DNA from: Acidobacteriota bacterium
GTDB taxonomy: Bacteria > Acidobacteriota > Vicinamibacteria > Marinacidobacterales > Marinacidobacteraceae
Assembly (NCBI GenBank): GCA_022826195.1
Contig: JAJDVI010000014.1
Span: forward strand, 1 to 41,628
Direction: 5' to 3'
DNA length: 41,628 nt
Below, in pieces: positions 23,388 through 30,255 of this stretch (position 1 is its first letter; every line of letters begins with the position of its first letter). The notes under the pieces are model-generated. The model ran no database searches and had not been told where the DNA came from. It saw only the letters and a list, made by a program, of their open reading frames with translations. The position numbers were made by a program, and so were the translations under genes.

Positions 23388-24137
23388 ATGAAGAGATACC
23401 GCCGCTTTCACTCCGGCCCCGATTCGGTGTGGCGCATCCTCCGCCGTCTTGCTCGCGAGGCTCGCCGGCACGAGGAATGGCGCCGCCGGTTCGAGATGGA
23501 GGAGCGGGCGCGCGAGCGGGCCTTCCGGCGGCGGCTCGAAGAACGGGAAGCCGCGTGGCGGAAGGAGCAGGAGGAGCGCGCCCAGGCGGAGGCCGCCTGG
23601 CGTCGGGAGGCGGAGGCCGCCCGGCGCCAGGAGCAGCAGGAGCGGAAGGAACGCGACCGAGCGGCCAAGTCCGCACAGGAAGCGTTGCGGCGGGCCGTCC
23701 ACCGCATGATCGGGGACGGGGATGAACGCTTCGGCCGCCTGATGGAGGCCCTCACCGACGGCGATCTCGTTCCCCTGCTGAGGAGGGCCGGCTTCGACGT
23801 GACCGGCGAGCCGGCGAGACGTCGGGCCGTGCTCCGCGACGGAATGCCGCTCGCCGAAATGGATCTGATCGCGTTCGGAAAGGCCGTCTCCGTCGGCGTC
23901 GAGGTGAAGACCACGCTGCGCCCCGAAGACGTCCGCCACTTCGTGGGGAAAATGGAGCGGTTCCGGAACCTGTTTCCGGAGTATGCCGCGGGGGCCGTCC
24001 ACGGCGCGATGGCCTACCTGACGGCGACGGAATCCGCGCCCGTCATGGCGGCCCGGCGTGGCTTGCTGCTGATCCGGGTCGTGGGTTCGAGCGCCGGCAT
24101 CGTGAAGGCGCCCGCTTTCAAGCCCAGGAACTTCTGA
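23388..24137 (+). CDS. Coiled-coil protein with PD-(D/E)XK nuclease-like domain
   Basis: The 249-residue protein has a long, highly charged coiled coil at about 25-105 (Arg/Glu-rich heptads). A C-terminal domain follows with the PD-(D/E)XK pattern: Asp159 in EMDLIAF and Glu172-x-Lys174 in VGVEVKTTLRPEDV. The segment through GAMAYL resembles the DUF3782-type restriction-endonuclease-like family. This is consistent with a nuclease, but the family's biological role is uncertain. It is followed after 2 bp by the FG-GAP/UnbV gene (TTG start), so they share a transcript. There is no signal peptide. Confidence 0.7.
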   Translation: MKRYRRFHSGPDSVWRILRRLAREARRHEEWRRRFEMEERARERAFRRRLEEREAAWRKEQEERAQAEAAWRREAEAARRQEQQERKERDRAAKSAQEALRRAVHRMIGDGDERFGRLMEALTDGDLVPLLRRAGFDVTGEPARRRAVLRDGMPLAEMDLIAFGKAVSVGVEVKTTLRPEDVRHFVGKMERFRNLFPEYAAGAVHGAMAYLTATESAPVMAARRGLLLIRVVGSSAGIVKAPAFKPRNF

Positions 24138-24139
24138 TC

Positions 24140-25801
24140 TTGCGAGGACCGGCGGCCCGGCTGCGGGCCGTCGGAATCGGCCTCCTGTTGAGTTGGCCGA
24201 CGCCCGCGGCCACTCAGACCACACTTCACGTCGTCGACGTGACCGACGCGCTGGGGGTCCGCTTCGTCCATGAGCCCGGAGACCTCTCCCGGTTCCCGCT
24301 GCCCGCGATCATGGGTTCGGGCGCCGCGCTTTTCGACGCGGACGGGGACGGGGATCTCGACATCTACCTGATCCAGGCGGGTCCGCTCCCGGAGGATCGG
24401 GACGGGATCCCTTTCGCGGAACTCCCCGGCAACCGCCTCTTCCTGCAGCAGCCGGACGGCAGGTTCCGGGATGACGCGGGCGCCCGCGGGCTTTTCGACC
24501 GGGGGTACGGCACCGGCGTCGCGGTGGGGGACGTGAACGGAGACGGCGGCGCCGACGTCTTCGTCGCGAACTACGGGGAGGACGCCCTCTTCCTCGGTGG
24601 CGGCGGGTCGTTCCTCCGGATGGACTCCGCGGTATTCGGCGAGCGCTGGTCCAGCGCGGCGGCCCTTTGCGACTACGACGGCGACTCGGATCTCGACCTC
24701 TACGTGGGCGGCTACCTCGTGGACGATCCGGACCGGGACTGCGTTTCGGCCTCCGGCGAGCCCGACTTCTGCTCGCCCCAGAGCCTTCCCTACGAACGCG
24801 ACGCCCTCTTCCGGAACCGGGGCGACGGGACTTTCGAGGACGTCTCCGGTGCGGCGGGGATCCTGGCGGAGCGCCGCCCGGCGCTCGGCGTCCTCTGCCA
24901 CGACTTCACCGGCGACGGCCGCCTCGACTTCTACGTGGCCAACGACGGCGAGCCCAACCTGCTCTGGGAGCAGGCGGAAGACGGGACCTTCTCCGACGCC
25001 GCCCTCTTCCTCGGCGTCGCGCTGAACGCCCAGGGCCGCTCCGAGGCCAGCATGGGGGTGCTGCTCGGGGACGTGGACGGGGACGCGGACCTCGACCTCT
25101 TCATGACCCACCTCCGCGCCCAGACGAACACGCTCTACCGGAACCAGGGAGGGGGATATCTCGACGACACGCCGGCGCTGGGGCTGGCGCTGCCCAGCCT
25201 TCCCTGGACCGGCTTCGGCACGCGCTTCCTCGACCTCGAAATGGACGGGGACCTCGACCTGCTGCTGGTGAACGGCGCGGTCGCCCGGGAGGGCGGGACG
25301 CCGGCCGCCGGCGGACTCGACGCCTACGCGGAGCCCGCGCAGGCGTTCCTCGGCGACGGGAGCGGCCGGTTCGAGGAAGTGCCCATCGAGGGCTTCACCG
25401 ATGTCCGGTCGGTGGGCCGGGGTCTCGTCACCGGAGACTGGGACCGCGACGGGGACCTGGACCTCGTGGTGACCGCCGTGGGAGGGCCGGCCCGCCTCTT
25501 CGAGAACCGCTCGTCAAGGGAAGGCGGATTCCTCGTCGTGGAGCCGCGCGAGTTCTCGCGGGCGAGCCCGGGCGCGGTGGTGACGCTAGAACTCGGCGGC
25601 CGGAGCCTGGTCCGCGCCCTGAACCCGGAGGCCGGCTACCTGACGAGCAGCGAGCCGGTGGCCCACTTCGGGATCCCGGCGGGCGCGGAGGTAACCGGCC
25701 TGCGGGTGCGCTGGCCGGACGGCGCCCAGGAGCGGTTCGAACCCCCGGAACCCAACACCCGGGTGGCGGCGTCACGGCAGGCTACCCCCCGACGGCGTTA
25801 G
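24140..25801 (+). CDS. FG-GAP/VCBS repeat protein with ASPIC/UnbV domain (CRTAC1-like)
   Basis: The 553-residue exported protein has a signal peptide (1-25) and repeated calcium-binding D-x-D-x-D-G-D motifs, first at 66-74 (DADGDGDLD) and then near GDVNGDGGAD, CDYDGDSDLD, GDVDGDADLD, LEMDGDLD and WDRDGDLD. These are the blades of an FG-GAP beta-propeller. The C-terminal 80 residues (GAVVTLELGGRSLV, LTSSEPVAHFGIP, VRWPDG) form the ASPIC/UnbV domain. Such proteins are extracellular and of unclear function. The start is TTG 24140, two bases after the previous stop, with AGGAA about 9 nt upstream. Confidence 0.88.
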   Translation: MRGPAARLRAVGIGLLLSWPTPAATQTTLHVVDVTDALGVRFVHEPGDLSRFPLPAIMGSGAALFDADGDGDLDIYLIQAGPLPEDRDGIPFAELPGNRLFLQQPDGRFRDDAGARGLFDRGYGTGVAVGDVNGDGGADVFVANYGEDALFLGGGGSFLRMDSAVFGERWSSAAALCDYDGDSDLDLYVGGYLVDDPDRDCVSASGEPDFCSPQSLPYERDALFRNRGDGTFEDVSGAAGILAERRPALGVLCHDFTGDGRLDFYVANDGEPNLLWEQAEDGTFSDAALFLGVALNAQGRSEASMGVLLGDVDGDADLDLFMTHLRAQTNTLYRNQGGGYLDDTPALGLALPSLPWTGFGTRFLDLEMDGDLDLLLVNGAVAREGGTPAAGGLDAYAEPAQAFLGDGSGRFEEVPIEGFTDVRSVGRGLVTGDWDRDGDLDLVVTAVGGPARLFENRSSREGGFLVVEPREFSRASPGAVVTLELGGRSLVRALNPEAGYLTSSEPVAHFGIPAGAEVTGLRVRWPDGAQERFEPPEPNTRVAASRQATPRRR

Positions 25802-25822
25802 CCCCGGATCACGCACCGGCTT

Positions 25823-25869
25823 GGAACGCCGGTCTCCGACCGGCACGCGCGGTGCTCCGCACCGCACAC
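25823..25869 (+). repeat. Two-hairpin dispersed repeat, type A, copy 7 (variant)
   Basis: Hairpin 1 is shortened to GCCGGTC TCC GACCGGC but stays perfectly paired; hairpin 2 is GCGGTGC/GCACCGC. It begins 22 bp after the stop codon of the FG-GAP gene. Confidence 0.85.
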
Positions 25870-25942
25870 GGCGCAACCCCACCCGCAGAGTCGGCTCCCC
25901 CCTCGGAGTGGCGCTCAAGAGCGGAGGTAGCGCGTACGGCTT

Positions 25943-25984
25943 GGAACGCCGACCTCCGGTCGGCACAGCGGGCCGGAGGCCCGC
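25943..25984 (+). repeat. Two-hairpin dispersed repeat, type A, copy 8 (divergent)
   Basis: Hairpin 1 is GCCGACC TCC GGTCGGC and hairpin 2 is GCGGGCC GGA GGCCCGC. Both arms have changed together. It is 120 bp downstream of copy 7, the same spacing as between copies 3 and 4. Confidence 0.8.
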
Positions 25985-26069
25985 GGATGATGTGTCGCGA
26001 TCCGCCTTGGGCCACGCGGATCCGGGACAGGCTTGGCGGTCGTGAACGACTGACTACGAGGAATACGAG

Positions 26070-26573
26070 CTACGAACCGCTGCAACCCGCGAGGTCGCAG
26101 GAAACACTCACCGGTTCGCAGTCCGGCGCGCGGGCCCGGACCTCCAGTTCCGAGATCCACTCGATCGTCATGGTCTGCCGGAATCCGGCGCCGAGGGGCA
26201 TGAAGGCGAGATCCGAGACGAACACCCCGATCGTGGGACGGAGGCCCGGGACGTCCAGGTTGGCGCCGCCGTCCGGCACCTGGATGGTGTAGGGCCGCAC
26301 GAAGTCCAGCGCCGTTTCCGGATCGCCCACGTCCAGCGTCAGGTTGCCGCTGGCGATCCCGGCCGCGGTGTCGCTGCCGAGGAACGCCACCTCGAGGGAC
26401 ACGCCGCCGCACCGTTCCTCGGGCGCCGGCGGCGCCGGTGCGGGGGGCGCGGGTGGGGAAGCGGGCGCCGGGGGTGGCGTGGCCGGGGTGGAGCTATCCG
26501 AGCACCCCGGTAGCCACAGGGTCCCGGCGGCGAGCAGGGAAACCCCGATGCCGCGCGCCAGCCGGGTGGTCAC
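26070..26573 (-). CDS. Lipoprotein with Pro/Ala-rich linker, unknown function
   Basis: The 167-residue protein has a lipoprotein signal ending W-L-P-G-C. A Pro/Ala-rich linker (about 30-53) and a C-terminal beta-rich domain follow, with Cys residues near both ends (ERCGG, APDCEPVSVSCDLAGC) that may form disulfides. I do not recognise the domain. GTG 26573 overlaps the metalloprotease stop codon (GTGA), so the two are coupled. The same lipobox plus Pro-rich linker design occurs in the metalloprotease paralogues at 39076 and 40430. Confidence 0.75.
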   Translation of the reverse strand: MTTRLARGIGVSLLAAGTLWLPGCSDSSTPATPPPAPASPPAPPAPAPPAPEERCGGVSLEVAFLGSDTAAGIASGNLTLDVGDPETALDFVRPYTIQVPDGGANLDVPGLRPTIGVFVSDLAFMPLGAGFRQTMTIEWISELEVRARAPDCEPVSVSCDLAGCSGS

Positions 26574-27616
26574 GGCGTCACCTCGCGGCCGGAATGGACG
26601 ACGATCTCGACGCCGTCGAGCACCTCTCCCGCTTCGACCCGCACCCACCGCAGCTGGTCGCGGAAATCAGAGGCGCCGGCCTCGTCGGCCAGCTCCGTCA
26701 TTCCGTGGGCGTTCCGGCGGGTGATGAGGATCGGGTGAACCCAGAGCATCCAGTTGCCCGGCTCCAGTCCCTCCAGGAGGAATTCGCCGTTTTGGTCGGC
26801 GAAGGTCCCGGGCCCGGGCCGGGTGGCGCTGCCCGACTCGCCTGGTCGCATCGCCTGCACGTACGCGAACGCCGCGGGGCGGCCTTCGAGGACCACGCTT
26901 CCCCCCACCGTCCCGCGTGACTCGAGGAAGCCGGGCGCCGGATAGAGCAGCGAGACCGGGACGGTGTCGTCCTCGGGCAGGTCCAGCCCGTAGGAGTTGG
27001 AGTAGGACATCACCGGATCCGGGAGGAAGGCCCGGTCGGCGCCCACCGGCAGCGTCGTCCAGAGCGGCATGGGGTGCGGCTCGGTGTGCGCGAGCCCCAG
27101 GCAGTGGCCCATCTCGTGGACGGCCACCACCTCCAGGAGCCGGTAAGGGTCCTGGGGGGACCAGTTCTTCACGAAGTCGGGGTTGACCTCGATATCGCAT
27201 CCCACCAGTTCGTCTCCGTCCCAGCGCCAGGCGGCGAACGCAGTGGCCCAGTGATCCACGAATCCTTCATGTGAGGAAAACCCGATGGTGTTGATGCCGT
27301 CGTCCTGGTCCGCGGCGGAGCGCGCCACCGTCTCCTCCTCGAGGACGATGTCGATGCGCGCCGTAGGGATGTCCGTCCAGTGGACGAGACTCCCTCTCAC
27401 GAGTTCCGCCCACCGGTCCTGGTCGAGGTCCACCCCCACGGGAACGTTGTCGTTTTCCAGCATCCGGAAGCGGAGCGGGAAGTCCGATGCATCCCAGCGG
27501 GTCGCGTCGGCAGACGACGGAGTCCACGTCGTTCGGCTGCGCAGGCGGTAACCGTCCGCCGGCGCGACGGCGGCGAGAACCGCGAGGACCGCCGTGACGG
27601 TCGCCGGGCGTCTCAC
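26570..27616 (-). CDS. Exported matrixin-like zinc metalloprotease
   Basis: The 348-residue protein has a signal peptide (1-21) and a metzincin catalytic domain with the zinc motif HEMGHCLGLAH (His167, His171, His177; catalytic Glu168) and the Met-turn PVMSYS. This places it with M10-type peptidases. The C-terminal 110 residues look like a carboxypeptidase-regulatory-like beta-sandwich (GTVGGSVVLEGRPAAFAYVQA, GEFLLEGLEPGNWMLWV). GTG 27616 overlaps the stop of the FAH-family gene and its own stop overlaps the next lipoprotein gene, both as GTGA, so the three form one coupled operon. A secreted or periplasmic protease is likely. Confidence 0.88.
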   Translation of the reverse strand: MRRPATVTAVLAVLAAVAPADGYRLRSRTTWTPSSADATRWDASDFPLRFRMLENDNVPVGVDLDQDRWAELVRGSLVHWTDIPTARIDIVLEEETVARSAADQDDGINTIGFSSHEGFVDHWATAFAAWRWDGDELVGCDIEVNPDFVKNWSPQDPYRLLEVVAVHEMGHCLGLAHTEPHPMPLWTTLPVGADRAFLPDPVMSYSNSYGLDLPEDDTVPVSLLYPAPGFLESRGTVGGSVVLEGRPAAFAYVQAMRPGESGSATRPGPGTFADQNGEFLLEGLEPGNWMLWVHPILITRRNAHGMTELADEAGASDFRDQLRWVRVEAGEVLDGVEIVVHSGREVTP

Positions 27617-28698
27617 GAACCGCCGCTCCCCTCGATCGGCGTGGACAGCGTCCCGATCCCCTCGATCTCGATGTGGACGGTCTGGCCGGGGCTCAGGAAC
27701 TCGGGCGGTTCGCGTGCCGAGCCGACCCCTTCCGGGGTGCCGGTGGCGATCACGTCTCCCGGATGGAGGGTCACGACCTGGCTCGCGTACGCGACGAGGT
27801 GCGCGACCGAATAGATCATGGCGGCGGTGGTGTCGTCCTGGACCACGCGGTCGTCGATCCGGGTGGTGAGGCGCAGCGCCTGCGGGTCGGGCAGGAAGGC
27901 GGCCGGGGTGACGTAGGGCCCCATCGGGGCGGCGCGGTCGCCGCTCTTCCCGGAGAACCAGTCGGGCCCGGGCAACATGGGGTTCTCGCGGAATCGTCCG
28001 CCCCGGTCGCTCACGTCGAAGACGACCGTGTAGCCGAACACGTGGTCGAGCGCCTCCTCCACCGAGACCCGCGTCGCGGCCTTCCCGATCACCACCCCGA
28101 GTTCGCCCTCCCAGTCGATGCGGTCACGGCCGGGCGGGATCCGGTAGGGCTCCCCCGGCCCGATGATGCCGGAGCGGGCCGACTTGGCGAACAGGTAGGG
28201 CGCGTCCCGGTCGGGGTCCACCTCCTGCTCCACGTCCATCTCGGCGGCGTGGGAGCGGTAGTTGGCCGCCGCCGCCAGCAGGTGCGCGGGGTAGAGGAGC
28301 GGTGCGGTCAGGCGATGCGGCTCGATCCGGAACCGGAACCCGTCCTCGCGCCCCGCAAAATGGTTCGCGAGCTGGTTCAGCCGGTTCTGCGCCCGGTCGC
28401 CGGCGGCGATCACGCGGATCAGGTCCGTAGGGAAACCGTAGGGTTCGGTGCTGATCTCGGTGGCGAAGAGGGCGTCGGCCGCCGCCAGGTCCAGGATGGT
28501 CTCTCCGATGACGATGGCCGGACGGGGCGAGCCGTCCCCGGCGTCGGAAGCCCGGTAGGTCGCCAGCCGGTAGGGCGTTCGTGGGTCGGTCGAGGGCAGC
28601 GTGATGTCGCTGCTGGTCCCGCCGCACCCCGCCAGGCTGAAGAGGATCGCGGCCGCCGCCGGAATCCCGAAGGGAGTTTTCTTTGGAGCCTCAACCAT
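27613..28698 (-). CDS. Fumarylacetoacetate hydrolase family lipoprotein
   Basis: The 361-residue protein combines a good lipoprotein signal (L-A-G-C25) with a complete FAH-family domain: LLAAAANYRSHAAEM, the metal site DWEGELGVVIGKA, FGYTVVFDVSDRG and the C-terminal HPGDVIATGTPEGVG. It would act on a 2-oxo or beta-dicarbonyl acid in the periplasm, unusual for a family that is normally cytoplasmic. It is the first gene of a three-gene unit with a matrixin-like protease and a lipoprotein, joined by GTGA overlaps. The start ATG 28698 is 36 bp from the divergent cupin gene, leaving little room for two promoters. Confidence 0.88.
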   Translation of the reverse strand: MVEAPKKTPFGIPAAAAILFSLAGCGGTSSDITLPSTDPRTPYRLATYRASDAGDGSPRPAIVIGETILDLAAADALFATEISTEPYGFPTDLIRVIAAGDRAQNRLNQLANHFAGREDGFRFRIEPHRLTAPLLYPAHLLAAAANYRSHAAEMDVEQEVDPDRDAPYLFAKSARSGIIGPGEPYRIPPGRDRIDWEGELGVVIGKAATRVSVEEALDHVFGYTVVFDVSDRGGRFRENPMLPGPDWFSGKSGDRAAPMGPYVTPAAFLPDPQALRLTTRIDDRVVQDDTTAAMIYSVAHLVAYASQVVTLHPGDVIATGTPEGVGSAREPPEFLSPGQTVHIEIEGIGTLSTPIEGSGGS

Positions 28699-28734
28699 GA
28701 TGCGATTAGCCTAACGAACTACGGAGGAACTCCC

Positions 28735-29106
28735 ATGCTGCGTCTGCTTCTTGTACTTTCCCTCGGTGCGCTGGTCGGGTTCGTATCGGGTTCCCGCTTC
28801 GCGGGCGGTCAGGAGGCGCGCACCCGCCGGGAGCCGCAGTTCGAGAACGAACACCTGAAGGTCTGGAAGACCTACATCTATCCCGACCAGCCGCTCTCCA
28901 TGCACCGCCACGAGAACGGCCGGGCCATCGTCGCCATCCGTGGCGGCACCCTGCACGTGGTGACCGAGGCGGGCGACGAGAAGGCCATGCACTGGGAGAG
29001 CGGGAAGGCCTACTGGCTGGACGCCGACCCGCCGGGCGAACTGCACGGCGACGTGAACCGGGGCGAGGATCCGATGGAGGTGATCGTCCTCGAGCTCCAG
29101 CGCTGA
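28735..29106 (+). CDS. Cupin-domain protein with N-terminal signal/anchor
   Basis: The 123-residue protein has a hydrophobic N-terminus (3-25) that may be a signal peptide or anchor, followed by a small cupin barrel: SMHRHENGRAIVAIRGGTLHVV holds the first metal-binding motif and GELHGDVN the second. Cupins of this size bind small ligands or metals. The start ATG 28735 is preceded by GGAGGAAC at 28723-28730. The Gfo/Idh/MocA gene follows after 13 bp and is probably co-transcribed. The specific role is unknown. Confidence 0.8.
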   Translation: MLRLLLVLSLGALVGFVSGSRFAGGQEARTRREPQFENEHLKVWKTYIYPDQPLSMHRHENGRAIVAIRGGTLHVVTEAGDEKAMHWESGKAYWLDADPPGELHGDVNRGEDPMEVIVLELQR

Positions 29107-29119
29107 GTCGCGAGGCGGC

Positions 29120-30163
29120 ATGGAACGGAAACCGGTCGGGTTCGGCCTGATCGGGACCGGGATGGCGGGCGGCTTCAGCGCCCGCGAACTGGAGTTCGTC
29201 GAGGGCGGGTTCCTGGCCGCGGTCTGCTCGCGCGACCCCGAGGGGGTGCGCGCGTTCGCCGCCGAGCACGGGAACCCGCGCGCCTACCCGGACTACCGGG
29301 AGCTGATCGCCGATCCCGGGGTGGAGGTGGTCATCGTCACTTCCCCCACGGGCCTCCACGCCGAGATGACCCTCGCGGCGGCGGACGCGGGGAAGCACGT
29401 GCTGGTCGAAAAACCGCTCGAAGCGACCGTGGAGGCGGGCGAGCGGATGGTGGAGCACTGCCGGAAGCGGGGCGTGCGGCTCGGGGTCATCTTCCAGATG
29501 CGCTTCGGCCGGGTCGCCGACGCGCTCCGGGAACTGCTGGGCAGCGGCGGGCTGGGCGAGATCTGGCTGGCGGACGCCTTCGACAAGGCCAGCCGGTCCC
29601 CGGCCTACTACCGGAAGGCGGCGTGGCGCGGCACCGCCGCGCTCGAGGGCGGCGGCTGCCTGATGACGCAGTCCATCCACATCATCGACCTGCTGCAGCA
29701 CCTGGTGGGACCCGTCGCCTCCGTGATCGGCCGCACCGCCACCCGCCGCCACAACATCGAAGTGGAGGATCTCGCCACCGCGCTGCTCCGGTTCGAGAAC
29801 GGCGCCATGGGGGTGGTGGAGAGCACCACCGCGATCCGTCCGGCCCTCCGCTCGCGGCTCGAGATCCACGGGGAGCGCGGCACGGTGATCGCGAACGCCC
29901 AGTACGACCATTTCCTGGTCTGGGACGTGGACGGGGTGCCCGGGCCGGCGGGATTGCCGGAGACCACCGACTGGCTGGATACGGACGACCCGTGGGCTTA
30001 CCCGCAGACGCGGCACCGGGTGCAGCTCCAGGACATGGCGGACGCGGTGCGGGAGGGACGGGACCCGGTGCTCACCGGGGAGGAGGCGCTCCGGTCCCTG
30101 CGGGTGGTCAAGGCGATCCAGGAGTCGTCCGCGCTGGGCCGCGAAGTCTTCCTGAAGTCGTAG
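29120..30163 (+). CDS. Gfo/Idh/MocA-family NAD(P)-dependent oxidoreductase
   Basis: The 347-residue protein has the N-terminal dinucleotide fold (FGLIGTGMAGGF, 8-19) and the family's catalytic E-K-P motif (97-99, in HVLVEKPLE). The C-terminal beta-sheet domain runs through GGGCLMTQSIHIIDLLQHLVG and ends LRVVKAIQESS. These enzymes oxidise or reduce sugars, inositols and related compounds. It lacks a signal peptide. The upstream cupin gene is 13 bp away. Type B repeats follow the stop codon. Confidence 0.9.
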   Translation: MERKPVGFGLIGTGMAGGFSARELEFVEGGFLAAVCSRDPEGVRAFAAEHGNPRAYPDYRELIADPGVEVVIVTSPTGLHAEMTLAAADAGKHVLVEKPLEATVEAGERMVEHCRKRGVRLGVIFQMRFGRVADALRELLGSGGLGEIWLADAFDKASRSPAYYRKAAWRGTAALEGGGCLMTQSIHIIDLLQHLVGPVASVIGRTATRRHNIEVEDLATALLRFENGAMGVVESTTAIRPALRSRLEIHGERGTVIANAQYDHFLVWDVDGVPGPAGLPETTDWLDTDDPWAYPQTRHRVQLQDMADAVREGRDPVLTGEEALRSLRVVKAIQESSALGREVFLKS

Positions 30164-30168
30164 CGGCT

Positions 30169-30218
30169 CGGAGCGCCGGCCTCCGGCCGGCATCGCCGAC
30201 CGCAGGGAGGCGAAACGC
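30169..30218 (+). repeat. Two-hairpin dispersed repeat, type B, copy 2
   Basis: It opens with the same CGGAGCGCCGGCCTCCGGCC as the copy at 21931 and ends with the same AAACGC tail. The second stem is degenerate here (CGCC...GGCG with a longer loop). It begins 5 bp after the oxidoreductase stop codon. Confidence 0.8.
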
Positions 30219-30225
30219 GTAGCCT

Positions 30226-30253
30226 CGGAGCGCCGGCCGGAGTCCGCGCTCCA
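30226..30253 (+). repeat. Truncated type B repeat
   Basis: CGGAGCGCCGGCCGGAGTCC begins as type B but lacks the middle of hairpin 1, then CGCGCTCC closes an outer pairing with GGAGCG. It lies between copy 2 and the stop codon of the convergent M20 gene. Confidence 0.6.
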
Positions 30254-30255
30254 AC

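Noticed and set aside
25733..25750. GGTTCGAACCC resembling a tRNA T-loop
   Set aside because: It lies in the UnbV-domain reading frame and no cloverleaf can be formed around it.
408..25985. Peptides of the W-N-A-G-L-Q-T-G / E-R-R-S-P-D-R-H-R-G type from frames through the repeats
   Set aside because: They arise from the GC-rich two-hairpin element in any frame or orientation; there is no ribosome binding site and the conservation is at DNA/RNA stem level, so they are not genes.
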